This document shows positions 55,472 to 64,000 of a stretch of DNA of 64,000 nucleotides, one piece after another (position 1 is the stretch's first letter; each line of letters opens with the position of its first letter). The notes beneath the pieces were generated by a model. It was given only the letters and a program-made list of their open reading frames with translations. It made no database searches and had not been told where the DNA came from. The DNA lies in the NCBI GenBank assembly GCA_012798135.1, contig JAAZNU010000039.1:62001-126000 (forward strand), written 5' to 3'. The DNA comes from Veillonellaceae bacterium. Lineage in GTDB: Bacteria; Bacillota_C; Negativicutes; UBA1444. The position numbers were made by a program, and so were the translations under genes.

Positions 55472-58216
55472 TTAACGGGGAATCTGTTCCATAATGAACG
55501 CTTCGACAATATCGCCTTCCTTGATGTCGCGATATTTCTCCAGAGTGATTCCGCACTCATAACCAGCGGCCACTTCTTTCACATCATCCTTGAACCGACG
55601 CAGGGATTCGAGTTTTCCTTCGTAAATCACGATGCCGTTGCGAAGCAGCCTGATCTGTGAAGTACTGGTAATCTTGCCTTCCTGAACGTAGGAGCCGGCG
55701 ACTACTCCCTTGGGAATATTGAAAACCTGTCTGACTTCAACGCGTCCTTGCAGAACCTCCCGGAATTCCGGCGCCAGCATTCCGGTCATGGCGGCCTCCA
55801 CATCATTGATGGCGTCATAGATGACCCGATAAGTCCGAATGTCCACTTTTTCCATTTCCGCTGCTTTGCGGGCGTTGGCGTCCGGACGAACATTGAAGCC
55901 GATAATCAAAGCATTGGAAGCTGAAGCCAGCATAACGTCCGACTCATTGATGGCCCCCACGCCGCTGTGTACGATAATGACCCGTACTTCCTTGTTTTTC
56001 AGGTTTTCCAATGATTGCCGCAAGGCTTCGATCGAGCCCTGAACATCCGCCTTGACAAGCAGGTTGAGGTCTTTGATCTCACCGGCCTGAATTTGCTGGA
56101 ACAGGTCTTCAAGAGTGACTTTCTGGGCCTGAGCCACGGCTTCCGCCTTGGTCTTCGCCAACCGTTTTTCGGCAATGGATCGGGCGGTCTTTTCATCCAA
56201 CACCGCCAACACATCACCGGCCTGTGGCACATCGGACAAGCCGATGACTTCTACCGGTGTCGCCGGACCGGCTTTCTTGACTTTTTCCCCCCGGTCGTTG
56301 GTCATGGCCCGCACTTTTCCGTAAGCGGTTCCGGCCAGAATGGAATCGCCGATTCGCAGCGTGCCGTTTTGAACCAGCACCGTCGCCACCGGGCCTTTCC
56401 CTTTGTCTAGCTCGGCTTCCACGATCGTTCCTAGCGCTGGACGATTCGGATTGGCTTTCAAATCCTGCACTTCAGCCACCAGCAGAATCATCTCCAACAG
56501 ATCGCTGATGCCGGTTTTCTTCACTGCGGAAACAGGAACCATGATGGTGTCGCCGCCCCAAGTTTCTGCAACCAGTCCGTACTCCGTCAACTGCTGCATG
56601 ACGCGTTCCGGGTTCGCCCCCGGCTTGTCTATCTTATTGATGGCGACGATAATCGGCACCTTGGCCGATTTCGCATGATTGATTGCTTCGATGGTTTGCG
56701 GCATAACCCCGTCATCCGCCGCTACAACCAGAATGGCAATATCGGTCACCTGAGCGCCGCGGGCGCGCATGGACGTAAACGCTTCGTGGCCGGGCGTATC
56801 CAGAAAAACAATTTTCTTGCCCTGTTGAACGACTTGATAAGCGCCGATATGCTGAGTAATGCCGCCAGCTTCCGTCGAAGTAACATGGGTCTGGCGAATG
56901 GTGTCCAGCAGGGAGGTTTTTCCGTGGTCGACGTGGCCCATCACTGTGACCACCGGCGGCCGCGGCAGCAAGGATGCCGGATCATCTTCAATTTCCGGAA
57001 TCACTGTCGGATCGACTTCCGGCGGCAGTTCTTCAACCGTCACGCCGAACTCCGACGCAATCAGGCTGGCGGTATCAAAGTCTATTTCCTGGTTGATGGT
57101 TGCCATGACACCCAACATCATCAGTTTCTTGATGACTTCATTCACTTCACGACTGAGTTTGGAAGCCAGCTCTTTGACTGTCAACGATTCGCCGACTTTG
57201 ATATGGGTCGGCCGCACCGGTTCTTGCTTGGGCGCCGGCGTTGGGGGCGCTGCGCGGCGCCCGCCGGCGCCGGGACGATTTTGTGTTTGTCCACCCTGCA
57301 TCGGCGGACGCCCGCCAGCCGTCCGCTGCTGTGGCCGGTCAAAGCTGGTTTGTTTGCGGTCGGTCTTTTGTCCGGACGGCGGTTTTTGTTGTCCGGCGAC
57401 GGTTGACGAAAGAGAAGGCCGACCGGCCGGACGGCCTGGCATGACGGAATCTGGGCGGGGACTGCCGGGGCGTTGTCCTTTGCCTTGCCCCTTGGGCTGA
57501 ACAGCTCCCGGGGCGGCACCGGCAGGCGAAGTCTGCCGCGTTTCAACGGCACGCGGCGGTTGAGCCATTGGCTGCCGTATCACATTTTTGGGGTTGAACG
57601 GCGGTGCCGGTCGGAACGGATAATTGGGGGTTGCAGGCTTAGTTGTTGCCGGCTTGGCAATATTTCCAGCCGGTGCGGCAACGTTAGGTTGCGGCTTCGA
57701 AACGGCCGTCGACTCTGTTTTAATCGGAGCCGGTTTCGGCACAGAAGTATCCGACACTGGAACTGCCGGAGTTTTCACAGCACTTGAAGCCAACGGCGAC
57801 GGTTTAGCGGCAATCGAAGCCGAGCCGGTAGCAGGAGGGGTTGGCGTCAACGGCTTAGGACGCGATTCAACAGGACGCTGAAAGCCTGCGGCTGCCGATT
57901 GCTCGGGACGTGGTTTTCCCCCTTGTCGCTGAGGTCTGCCGCCGTAAAACACTTTCGCCGGAGGCGCCGGAGACTTGGGTGCTTCAGGTTTTGGCGCCGG
58001 TATGACCGCTGCAGCCTTTTTTCGTTGCCGTTCTCGAATTTCTTCGGCGGTATCCGGCTTCGGCGCAAAAGTTCGGACCAATACCTGATAAGCTTCTTCC
58101 TCGATGCTGGCCATATGATTTTTGGCCGGCATGTTGTTGCGGGCTAAAATATCCAAAATCAATTTGCTCTGCGTATTAAATTCTTTAGCTAATTCATAGA
58201 CGCGGTATTTCGACAT
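55472..58216 (-). CDS. infB: Translation initiation factor IF-2
   Basis: The product is 914 aa. The N-terminal IF2_N domain and a long Pro/Ala/Gly/Arg-rich linker (about residues 70-370) are followed by the GTPase domain, with G1 GHVDHGKT near residue 426, DTPGHEAF and NKIDK, then the C-terminal fMet-tRNA-binding domains. ATG 58216 follows GGAGGCG; in-frame codons further up lack a signal. The linker is strongly proline-rich, as is common in GC-rich Bacillota. Confidence 0.97.
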   Translation of the reverse strand: MSKYRVYELAKEFNTQSKLILDILARNNMPAKNHMASIEEEAYQVLVRTFAPKPDTAEEIRERQRKKAAAVIPAPKPEAPKSPAPPAKVFYGGRPQRQGGKPRPEQSAAAGFQRPVESRPKPLTPTPPATGSASIAAKPSPLASSAVKTPAVPVSDTSVPKPAPIKTESTAVSKPQPNVAAPAGNIAKPATTKPATPNYPFRPAPPFNPKNVIRQPMAQPPRAVETRQTSPAGAAPGAVQPKGQGKGQRPGSPRPDSVMPGRPAGRPSLSSTVAGQQKPPSGQKTDRKQTSFDRPQQRTAGGRPPMQGGQTQNRPGAGGRRAAPPTPAPKQEPVRPTHIKVGESLTVKELASKLSREVNEVIKKLMMLGVMATINQEIDFDTASLIASEFGVTVEELPPEVDPTVIPEIEDDPASLLPRPPVVTVMGHVDHGKTSLLDTIRQTHVTSTEAGGITQHIGAYQVVQQGKKIVFLDTPGHEAFTSMRARGAQVTDIAILVVAADDGVMPQTIEAINHAKSAKVPIIVAINKIDKPGANPERVMQQLTEYGLVAETWGGDTIMVPVSAVKKTGISDLLEMILLVAEVQDLKANPNRPALGTIVEAELDKGKGPVATVLVQNGTLRIGDSILAGTAYGKVRAMTNDRGEKVKKAGPATPVEVIGLSDVPQAGDVLAVLDEKTARSIAEKRLAKTKAEAVAQAQKVTLEDLFQQIQAGEIKDLNLLVKADVQGSIEALRQSLENLKNKEVRVIIVHSGVGAINESDVMLASASNALIIGFNVRPDANARKAAEMEKVDIRTYRVIYDAINDVEAAMTGMLAPEFREVLQGRVEVRQVFNIPKGVVAGSYVQEGKITSTSQIRLLRNGIVIYEGKLESLRRFKDDVKEVAAGYECGITLEKYRDIKEGDIVEAFIMEQIPR

Positions 58217-58241
58217 TACATCGCCTCCAAAAAGTTCTCCG

Positions 58242-58556
58242 TCAAACGCCGTCAGATGAGAGCAGACGCCGAAGGGAGGTGGCAAATCCGATATCATTAA
58301 TGGCAACGGCCGCCTTGGGACTTTTCCCGACAGCCGTTCCCAGTTGTAACTTGGTCAAGGCAACGATCATAGGAGTGCCTTGTTCCGTTGTCATTGCCCG
58401 TAGCCGTCGTACGGTGTCCGGCGCGGCATCCGATGCAATCAGCAGCAACCTGCATTTGCCGGACAAAATTGCTTTTTCTGTTTGCATTGCCCCCGAGGCA
58501 ATCTGACCGGCACGCTGGGCAAGCCCCAACAACGCCCGACTTCTTTCATCGTTCAT
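58242..58556 (-). CDS. ylxQ: YlxQ, L7Ae-family RNA-binding protein
   Basis: The product is 104 aa. The L7Ae/L30e fold is seen from [14 protein letters not shown] through [12 protein letters not shown] to [12 protein letters not shown]. It is likely to bind kink-turn RNA. ATG 58556 overlaps ylxR by 4 bp. Confidence 0.9.
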   Translation of the reverse strand: MNDERSRALLGLAQRAGQIASGAMQTEKAILSGKCRLLLIASDAAPDTVRRLRAMTTEQGTPMIVALTKLQLGTAVGKSPKAAVAINDIGFATSLRRLLSSDGV

Positions 58557-58822
58557 GACGGTGCCAAAATCTTTACCAACGAATCGTAGACCTCAACCGG
58601 CACAGCACACTTCAAGGCTCTCTCCAAACCCTTGCCAGTACGGGCCTTTTGAATGCATTCCCCATTTTTGCAAACATAGCCGCCTCGGCCCGGCGCCTTA
58701 CCGGACGGATCGACAATGACCTCGCCAGTAGGCGTCCGGACGATCCGGACCATCGCTTTCTTGTCCTGAAAAGTTTGGCAGCCGCTGCACAAGCGTTGGG
58801 GCGTCTTTTTTTGTTTGATCAT
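58553..58822 (-). CDS. ylxR: YlxR (DUF448) RNA-binding protein
   Basis: The product is 89 aa with CSGCQ, MVRIVRTPTGEVIVDPSGKAPGRGGYVC segments typical of YlxR. Homologues bind RNA and have been linked to RNase P (named RnpM). ATG 58822 overlaps the nusA stop (ATGA), and its own end overlaps ylxQ. Confidence 0.93.
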   Translation of the reverse strand: MIKQKKTPQRLCSGCQTFQDKKAMVRIVRTPTGEVIVDPSGKAPGRGGYVCKNGECIQKARTGKGLERALKCAVPVEVYDSLVKILAPS

Positions 58823-59880
58823 TCCGCTTCCGAATCTCCCTGCAGCATCAGCGCCTGGGTTTCGCTTTTGATATCAATCTTCCAACCGGTCAGTTTTGCA
58901 GCCAGTCGGGCATTCTGGCCTTCACGGCCAATGGCCAGGGACAATTGATAGTCCGGGACAATGACCCGCGAAGCCTTTTCATCTTCAAATATCTCGACGG
59001 CGATTACTTTGGCCGGACTCAAGGCATTGGCGATATACTCATCCGGATTTTCGCTCCATCGGACGACATCAATTTTTTCGCCACGCAATTCGTTGACAAT
59101 CATTTGCACGCGCAAACCCTTATGCCCAACGCAAGCGCCGACCGGATCAACATTCTCATCCGCCGAATGAACAGCGATTTTCGAACGCAATCCCGGTTCG
59201 CGGGCAACCGACTTGATCTCCACGACGCCGTCGTGAATTTCCGGCACTTCCAGTTCGAACAGACGTCGGAGCAGTCCGGGATGGGTGCGGGACAGCATGA
59301 TCTGTGGCCCCTTGGGCAATTTCTTGACTTCCACGATGAATGTTTTGATGCGTTCCCCATAACGATAGGGTTCGCCGTTGATCTGTTCCGTCGGCGGCAA
59401 TACGGCTTCGGCTTTCCCTAAATCCACGTAAACTTGCCGTTGTTCAATCCGTTGCACCACCCCGGTGACGATATCGTTTTCACGGTTGGCGAATTCATCG
59501 TATACCAAGCTGCGCTCCGCTTCGCGGATCCGTTGCACAACCACCTGTTTGGCGGTTTGGGCGGCAATGCGGCCAAAATCCTTGGGAGTCACTTCCTGCT
59601 CGACCACATCGCCCAGCTGATAGGCAATATCGACGGCCTTGGCATCATCCAGCGAAATTTCCTGTTTTGAATCCGAAACTTTTTCCACAACATCTTTGCG
59701 GGCATAGACATGGATCTCACCCGTGTCCCGATCCATTGACACCCGAACATTCTGCGCCGTCCCGAAATTGCGTTTGTAGGCAGAAATCAATGCCGCTTCC
59801 ACAGCTTCAAACAGAACTTCAGCGGCGATTCCCCGCTCCCGTGCCAACTGTTCAAATGCTGCCAATAATTCTGTACTCAC
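58819..59880 (-). CDS. nusA: Transcription termination/antitermination factor NusA
   Basis: The product is 353 aa. The N-terminal RNA-polymerase-binding domain is followed by S1 (VTGVVQRIEQRQVYVDLG) and two KH domains (GACVGHKGLRV; SLAIGREGQNARLA). It lacks the acidic repeats of enterobacterial NusA, as expected outside Proteobacteria. GTG 59880 has the better spacing from AGGAGGCG; TTG 59883 is adjacent. Confidence 0.97.
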   Translation of the reverse strand: MSTELLAAFEQLARERGIAAEVLFEAVEAALISAYKRNFGTAQNVRVSMDRDTGEIHVYARKDVVEKVSDSKQEISLDDAKAVDIAYQLGDVVEQEVTPKDFGRIAAQTAKQVVVQRIREAERSLVYDEFANRENDIVTGVVQRIEQRQVYVDLGKAEAVLPPTEQINGEPYRYGERIKTFIVEVKKLPKGPQIMLSRTHPGLLRRLFELEVPEIHDGVVEIKSVAREPGLRSKIAVHSADENVDPVGACVGHKGLRVQMIVNELRGEKIDVVRWSENPDEYIANALSPAKVIAVEIFEDEKASRVIVPDYQLSLAIGREGQNARLAAKLTGWKIDIKSETQALMLQGDSEAE

Positions 59881-59912
59881 CAAGACGCCTCCTAAAGTCT
59901 ATTTTTTGTTGT

Positions 59913-60371
59913 TTACAAGGAAATATGCAGACGGACCTGAGCCAGCTCTTCCTGCGGATATGCCTGCTCGATTCCGTTCACCGTCACCCGGACCTGGCCA
60001 TCCTGCAAGCCCTGCAGGATACCGACGATTTGTTTTTCCCCCGACTGCGGCTTAAAGAATTTCAGGTCCACCATACGACCGGCATAGCGGACAAAATCTT
60101 TTTCCCGCCGCAAGACCCGATCGAGTCCCGGTGAAGACACTTCCAGATAATAAGCCTGCTTGAGGAAATCCAATTCATCAAGAATTGGTTCTACGGACCG
60201 GCTCAGCTGTTCACAGTCTTCAATTCCCACACCGCCCGGTTTGTCAATAAATATCCGCAGATGCCAATCCCGCTCCTGTACGTATTCGACATCGACCAGT
60301 TCCAGCGGAGTGCCTTGCAATAGCGGTTCCACGATTGCAATCACCTTGTCTTCAATTTCCGTTCGTGTCAT
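59913..60371 (-). CDS. rimP: Ribosome maturation factor RimP
   Basis: The product is 152 aa with RimP motifs VDVEYVQERD, LRIFIDKPGGVGIEDCEQLSR and YYLEVSSPGLDR. It is needed for 30S assembly. ATG 60371 follows TTGGAGGGAG. It is the first gene of the rimP-nusA-ylxR-ylxQ-infB operon, with a promoter and a leader hairpin upstream. Confidence 0.96.
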   Translation of the reverse strand: MTRTEIEDKVIAIVEPLLQGTPLELVDVEYVQERDWHLRIFIDKPGGVGIEDCEQLSRSVEPILDELDFLKQAYYLEVSSPGLDRVLRREKDFVRYAGRMVDLKFFKPQSGEKQIVGILQGLQDGQVRVTVNGIEQAYPQEELAQVRLHISL

Positions 60372-60396
60372 CGGACACTCCCTCCAAATTAAGCGG

Positions 60397-60421
60397 AAAG
60401 AGTGGGCAGTACCCACTCTTT
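60397..60421 (-). terminator. Hairpin in the rimP-nusA leader (terminator or attenuator)
   Basis: AAAGAGTGGG and CCCACTCTTT form a 10-bp stem read on the minus strand, followed by CCGCTT. It lies downstream of the -10 element at 60449-60454 and upstream of rimP, so it is inside the leader. Confidence 0.6.
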
Positions 60422-60448
60422 CACCAGCTTCCGAACATCTTCAGATTG

Positions 60449-60477
60449 ATTATATCATCCCAAACATAAATTTACAA
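60449..60477 (-). promoter_or_regulatory. Candidate sigma-A promoter for rimP-nusA-infB
   Basis: -35 TTGTAA (60472-60477), 17 bp, -10 TATAAT (60449-60454) on the minus strand, between polC and rimP. Confidence 0.6.
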
Positions 60478-60496
60478 CAGTTGTTCTCCCTTTCCT

Positions 60497-63400
60497 TTAC
60501 CCGAACAACTGCAGTTGATCCGATTCCGGCAAATCGCCGAGACATCCCTGTTGGGCCAACAGATCAATGATCGCTTTGGACACGTGACCGCGGACTCGCA
60601 GGTCTTCCTGCGAAGAAAAAGGACGTACATTCCGGGCGCCCACTAAACTTTCCGCCGCTGCCGCCCCCAGTCCCGGCAACGACGCCAACGGCGGCAGCAA
60701 GGATTGTCCGTTGATCAGAAATTCTGCGGCATGGGACTTGTACAAATCCACCTTCAAAAATGAGAAGCCTCGCAATACCATTTCCCGAGCCGTCTCCATG
60801 ACGGCCAGCAAAGCCTTTTCCTTGTGGCTGGCCTCATTGCCCTTGGATTCCAAATCATGAATTACCGCATTCAAGGCATTTTCTCCTTGGGCTGCCGCCA
60901 CGCAGTCAAACTCTTCCGCCCGAATCGTAAAGTAGGCGGCATAGAAGGCCAGTGGCAGGTGAACCTTGAACCAGGCGATGCGAAAAGCCATCATGACATA
61001 GGCAACCGCGTGTGCCCGCGGAAACATATACTTGATTTTCTGACACGACTGGATAAACCAGTCCGGAACGTTTTGCGCTTTCATCGCCTCGATCTGGTTA
61101 GGTTTGACGCCTTTTCCCTTTCGGACGCTTTCCATGATCTCGAAAGACGTTTTCGGCGCCACTCCTTTCAGCATCAGCGTCACCATGATATCGTCGCGGG
61201 CCGAGATCGCCTCCGACAAAGTCGCGACTTTGTCCCGAATCAGATCCTGAGCATTATTGACCCAAACATCCGTCCCGTGGGAAAATCCGCTGATCCGAAC
61301 CAACTCGCTGAAACAGGATGGCCGCGTTTCTTCCAACATCTGCCGCACAAATCGAGTCCCAAACTCCGGGATTCCCAAAGTGCCGACCGGGCTTTTCAGC
61401 TGTTCCGGCGTCAACCCAAGCGCTTCCGTGGAATAAAACAGACTCATGGTTGCGGGATCGTCAAAGGACACCGTTTTGGCATCTACCCCGGTCAGCCGCT
61501 CCAACATCCGGATGACTGTCGGATCGTCATGGCCGAGAATGTCCAATTTGACCAGTCGGTCACTGATGGAATGATAATCGAAATGGGTCGTCACCGTGCC
61601 TGATGTCCGATCATCCGCAGGATGCTGAATCGGTGTGAAATGATGTACATCCATCTGCCGGGGCACAACCATAATCCCACCGGGATGCTGGCCGGTCGTT
61701 TTCTTCACGCCGGCGCAACCGCGCACCAGTCGATTGATATTGGCCTGCGTCCCGGGAAGTTTGCGCTCCTCCAGATAGTTCCGGACATAGCCATAGGCCG
61801 TCCGGTCGGCGATTGTGCTGATAGTTCCGGCCCGGAACACATTGTCGCGACCGAACAGCTCCTCGGTATATTTATGGGCGACGGCCTGGTAATCACCGGA
61901 AAAATTCAAATCGATATCCGGCACCTTATCCCCTTCAAATCCTAAAAACACGGCAAACGGAATATTGTGGCCGTCTTTTTTTAAATCAGCGCCGCAACGG
62001 GGACACTTTTTGTCCGGCAGATCGAACCCGCCGCCGTAGGCGCCGGGGTCGGCAAACTCGCTGTATTTGCATTCCGGGCAACGCCAATGCGGCGGCAACG
62101 GGTTGACTTCGGTAATCCCGGTCATCGTGGCGACGAAAGAGGAACCGACGGAACCTCGGGAGCCTACCAAATACCCATCATCCGTGGATTTTTTCACCAA
62201 CTTGTGGGCAATCAGATACAGCACGCCGAAGCCATTATTGATAATGGAATTCAGCTCCATCCGCAAGCGTTCCGCCACCGTCTCCGGCAATGGGTCCCCA
62301 TACAGCGCCTTGGCCCGATCATAGGACATGTTGCGGATATCGTCGTCGGCGCCAGGAATGTCCGGTGAATAAAGATTGTCCGGAATCGGCTGCAATTTCT
62401 CGATACTGTCGGCGATCCGACATGGCGTCCGGACGACCACCTCTTCCGCCAATTCATCGCCCAGATAGGAAAACTCCGCCAACATTTCTTCAGTCGTCCG
62501 GAAATAGAGAGGCGCCTGCAGATCGGCATCGTCGTACTTCTGTCCGCTCATTAAAATACGGCGATATACTTCGTCGTCAGGACGCAGGAAATGGACATCG
62601 CAGGTCGCGGCTACCGGTTTGCCGGTGATACGGCCGATTTCACAAATTTTGCGGTTCAACTCCTGCAATTCACGCACGCCGGAAACCTCGCCGTTGCGAA
62701 TCAGAAATTCATTATTGCCGCATGGCTGAATTTCCAGATAATCATAGAAAGAGGCAATCCGCTCCAAATCATCCATTGAAGCGCCATTCAGCATAGCCCG
62801 GTACAATTCGCCGGCTTCACAGGCGGACCCCAAAACAAGGCCTTCCCGAAACTCCACAAGGGCCGACCGGGGAATCCTCGGCGTCCGATGAAAATACTTG
62901 ATATGAGCCAAGGAAACCAGGCGGTACAAGTTGCGAAGGCCAACCGTATTGCGGGCCAGTATGATGATATGATAGCTCCGGCTGATGTCCTCATCGAACA
63001 GGTAGCCTTCCATTCCGTAAATTACTTTGATTTTGCTCTTGCGCGTCAATTTCTGCGCGGTCGGGAAAGCCTGGATAACTCCATGGTCGGTAATGGCCAC
63101 GGCGGAATGGCCATATTGCTCCGCCGTGGCAATCAACATTTCGATGGGAACTACGGAATCCATGGCGCTCATCTGGGTGTGGGCATGCAATTCCACCCGT
63201 TTTTCGGCTCGGGCATCCGTAATCAGCGGCGTAACAGTTTTGGTAATATGGTCGGTCTGCAAAACCAATTCCCGTACATACTTGTCAAACATTACCGTAC
63301 CCTTGGTCTTTACAGTAATGCCGTCTTTCAGCGGTTCCGTTTTTTTCGCGGCTTCCGCCGAATTTTCAAAGTAGCTTTTGCAACTGATGGCGCAGGTATC

Positions 63401-64000
63401 GTCCTCCACGTCGAATGACAATAGACACCGGCCGCTCTTCAATTCCTTGAGCTCAAGATTTTGCACCCTTCCCTCAACAATGACGCCGCGCTGTTCTTCA
63501 GTGATTTCCCGAATTTCCATTCCCTTACCCTTGATCAGCGACCCCAGAATCGCCTTTTCACCTTTGCCCACGTCCGCAGCAGCGGCGGAGGAACCCGCAT
63601 CGCCGGTTTCCTGCGGCAATGACTGCAACAGGCAATCCAACTGGTCATAGCAGGTTGGATCTTCTTCCACCGCCAATTCCAACTCGATGGAAATGCCGAA
63701 CCGTTCGCGAATAAAAGCGGAAAATTCTGTTTCGAATGCCTCCCGCTGTAAGACGTCCTGTTCCAGTAGGCGGCGTAGAGTGATAATCAATCCAGTTCCC
63801 TGCCACTGCCAATCGGCCGCCAGTAAAGCCCGGCGGGCCAATGGCGAAGCCTGGGGAAACTCCTGGATCAAATATTCTTTCTGCTCGCAAAGCGAAGCGG
63901 CATCATTGATAATCCGCTGTTCAAGAGTCAAGGAGGACAGACAGGTCACTTCCTGCAAAAAACCGGTAACCCGGTTCACATCCTGCTCGGCCAGTAATTT
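60497..64000 (-). CDS. polC: DNA polymerase III PolC, lacking the inserted exonuclease domain; 5' end outside window
   Basis: 1167 residues are visible and the frame is open to the window edge; numbering here takes the GTG at 63979 as residue 1. An N-terminal domain and OB fold (about 140-250, VIVEGRVQNLELKELKSGR) precede the PHP domain, which starts at VELHAHT. The polymerase core has the zinc-finger cysteines CPEC/CPRC and the catalytic PDIDLNFSGDYQ, and the C-terminus ends in QLQLFG, a typical clamp-binding peptide. In B. subtilis PolC a DnaQ-like exonuclease of about 170-190 residues is inserted in PHP between the YGME and YHxxLLA motifs. Here only 12 residues separate Glu324 (IYGME) from His337 (SYHIIILA), so the exonuclease is missing. 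Confidence 0.95.
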   Translation of the reverse strand, partial: KLLAEQDVNRVTGFLQEVTCLSSLTLEQRIINDAASLCEQKEYLIQEFPQASPLARRALLAADWQWQGTGLIITLRRLLEQDVLQREAFETEFSAFIRERFGISIELELAVEEDPTCYDQLDCLLQSLPQETGDAGSSAAAADVGKGEKAILGSLIKGKGMEIREITEEQRGVIVEGRVQNLELKELKSGRCLLSFDVEDDTCAISCKSYFENSAEAAKKTEPLKDGITVKTKGTVMFDKYVRELVLQTDHITKTVTPLITDARAEKRVELHAHTQMSAMDSVVPIEMLIATAEQYGHSAVAITDHGVIQAFPTAQKLTRKSKIKVIYGMEGYLFDEDISRSYHIIILARNTVGLRNLYRLVSLAHIKYFHRTPRIPRSALVEFREGLVLGSACEAGELYRAMLNGASMDDLERIASFYDYLEIQPCGNNEFLIRNGEVSGVRELQELNRKICEIGRITGKPVAATCDVHFLRPDDEVYRRILMSGQKYDDADLQAPLYFRTTEEMLAEFSYLGDELAEEVVVRTPCRIADSIEKLQPIPDNLYSPDIPGADDDIRNMSYDRAKALYGDPLPETVAERLRMELNSIINNGFGVLYLIAHKLVKKSTDDGYLVGSRGSVGSSFVATMTGITEVNPLPPHWRCPECKYSEFADPGAYGGGFDLPDKKCPRCGADLKKDGHNIPFAVFLGFEGDKVPDIDLNFSGDYQAVAHKYTEELFGRDNVFRAGTISTIADRTAYGYVRNYLEERKLPGTQANINRLVRGCAGVKKTTGQHPGGIMVVPRQMDVHHFTPIQHPADDRTSGTVTTHFDYHSISDRLVKLDILGHDDPTVIRMLERLTGVDAKTVSFDDPATMSLFYSTEALGLTPEQLKSPVGTLGIPEFGTRFVRQMLEETRPSCFSELVRISGFSHGTDVWVNNAQDLIRDKVATLSEAISARDDIMVTLMLKGVAPKTSFEIMESVRKGKGVKPNQIEAMKAQNVPDWFIQSCQKIKYMFPRAHAVAYVMMAFRIAWFKVHLPLAFYAAYFTIRAEEFDCVAAAQGENALNAVIHDLESKGNEASHKEKALLAVMETAREMVLRGFSFLKVDLYKSHAAEFLINGQSLLPPLASLPGLGAAAAESLVGARNVRPFSSQEDLRVRGHVSKAIIDLLAQQGCLGDLPESDQLQLFG

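Noticed and set aside
1..64000. CRISPR arrays, prophage, insertion sequences, defence islands, tRNA or rRNA genes
   Set aside because: No direct-repeat array, transposase, integrase, phage structural gene or RNA-gene signature was seen; the window is mainly conserved housekeeping DNA.

Overview
The window is a stretch of bacterial chromosome, GC-rich by eye (mid-50s percent), that is almost entirely coding. No phage, insertion sequence, CRISPR array, rRNA or tRNA gene was seen. The gene set is that of a Bacillota (Firmicutes) member: PolC-type replicative polymerase, RNase Y, RNase J, YlxR/YlxQ, an SpoVS homologue, a lexA/yneA SOS pair and a lysine riboswitch. A 2-oxoacid:ferredoxin oxidoreductase, a PPi-type phosphofructokinase, a PduL-type phosphotransacylase and several radical SAM enzymes point to an anaerobe. 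I lean towards an anaerobic, possibly spore-forming Clostridia or Negativicutes species. This is inference from gene content; nothing here fixes the genus.

Layout. Positions 1-12,433 read on the plus strand and carry metabolism and accessory genes: the end of a glutamate-synthase-type flavoprotein, an aminotransferase, an ASCH protein, pduL, an IclR regulator, the korDABC oxidoreductase operon, a diguanylate cyclase, a PHP-domain protein, a zinc-ribbon RDD membrane protein, a DUF4349 lipoprotein and PPi-dependent phosphofructokinase. After a bidirectional terminator come a minus-strand zinc-ribbon membrane protein and the divergent yneA/lexA SOS module with three LexA boxes. From 14.9 kb to the end everything reads on the minus strand. 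Followed in the direction of transcription (from 64 kb downwards) this part holds polC; rimP-nusA-ylxR-ylxQ-infB-rbfA-nrnA-truB-ribF; rpsO; pnp-M16 peptidase-dut; a lysine-riboswitch operon dapB-asd-lysC-dapA; rnj; ftsK-mnmH-rodZ-ygiQ-rimO-cinA; recA-recX; rny; an unknown gene; spoVS; a P-loop/Asp23 fusion; a DUF3870 gene; miaB-mutS-mutL-methyltransferase-miaA; hfq; hflX-ynbB; a small membrane protein; and a VanW-type protein.

How it works together. The large minus-strand block is information processing: replication, transcription and translation factors, RNA decay, tRNA modification, mismatch repair and recombination. Many neighbours overlap by 4 bp (ATGA, TTGA or GTGA), which suggests translational coupling. 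The SOS circuit is visible as sequence: LexA boxes in the promoters of lexA, yneA and recA. Lysine/diaminopimelate synthesis is under a lysine riboswitch followed by a terminator.

The most interesting observation is that PolC lacks the DnaQ-type proofreading exonuclease normally inserted in its PHP domain, while all nine PHP metal-ligand positions look intact. Other points of interest are a P-loop ATPase fused to an Asp23/Gls24 domain next to spoVS, an uncharacterised 178-aa gene between rny and spoVS, a 62-bp near-perfect palindrome between pduL and iclR, and selenouridine synthase inside a cell-division cluster.
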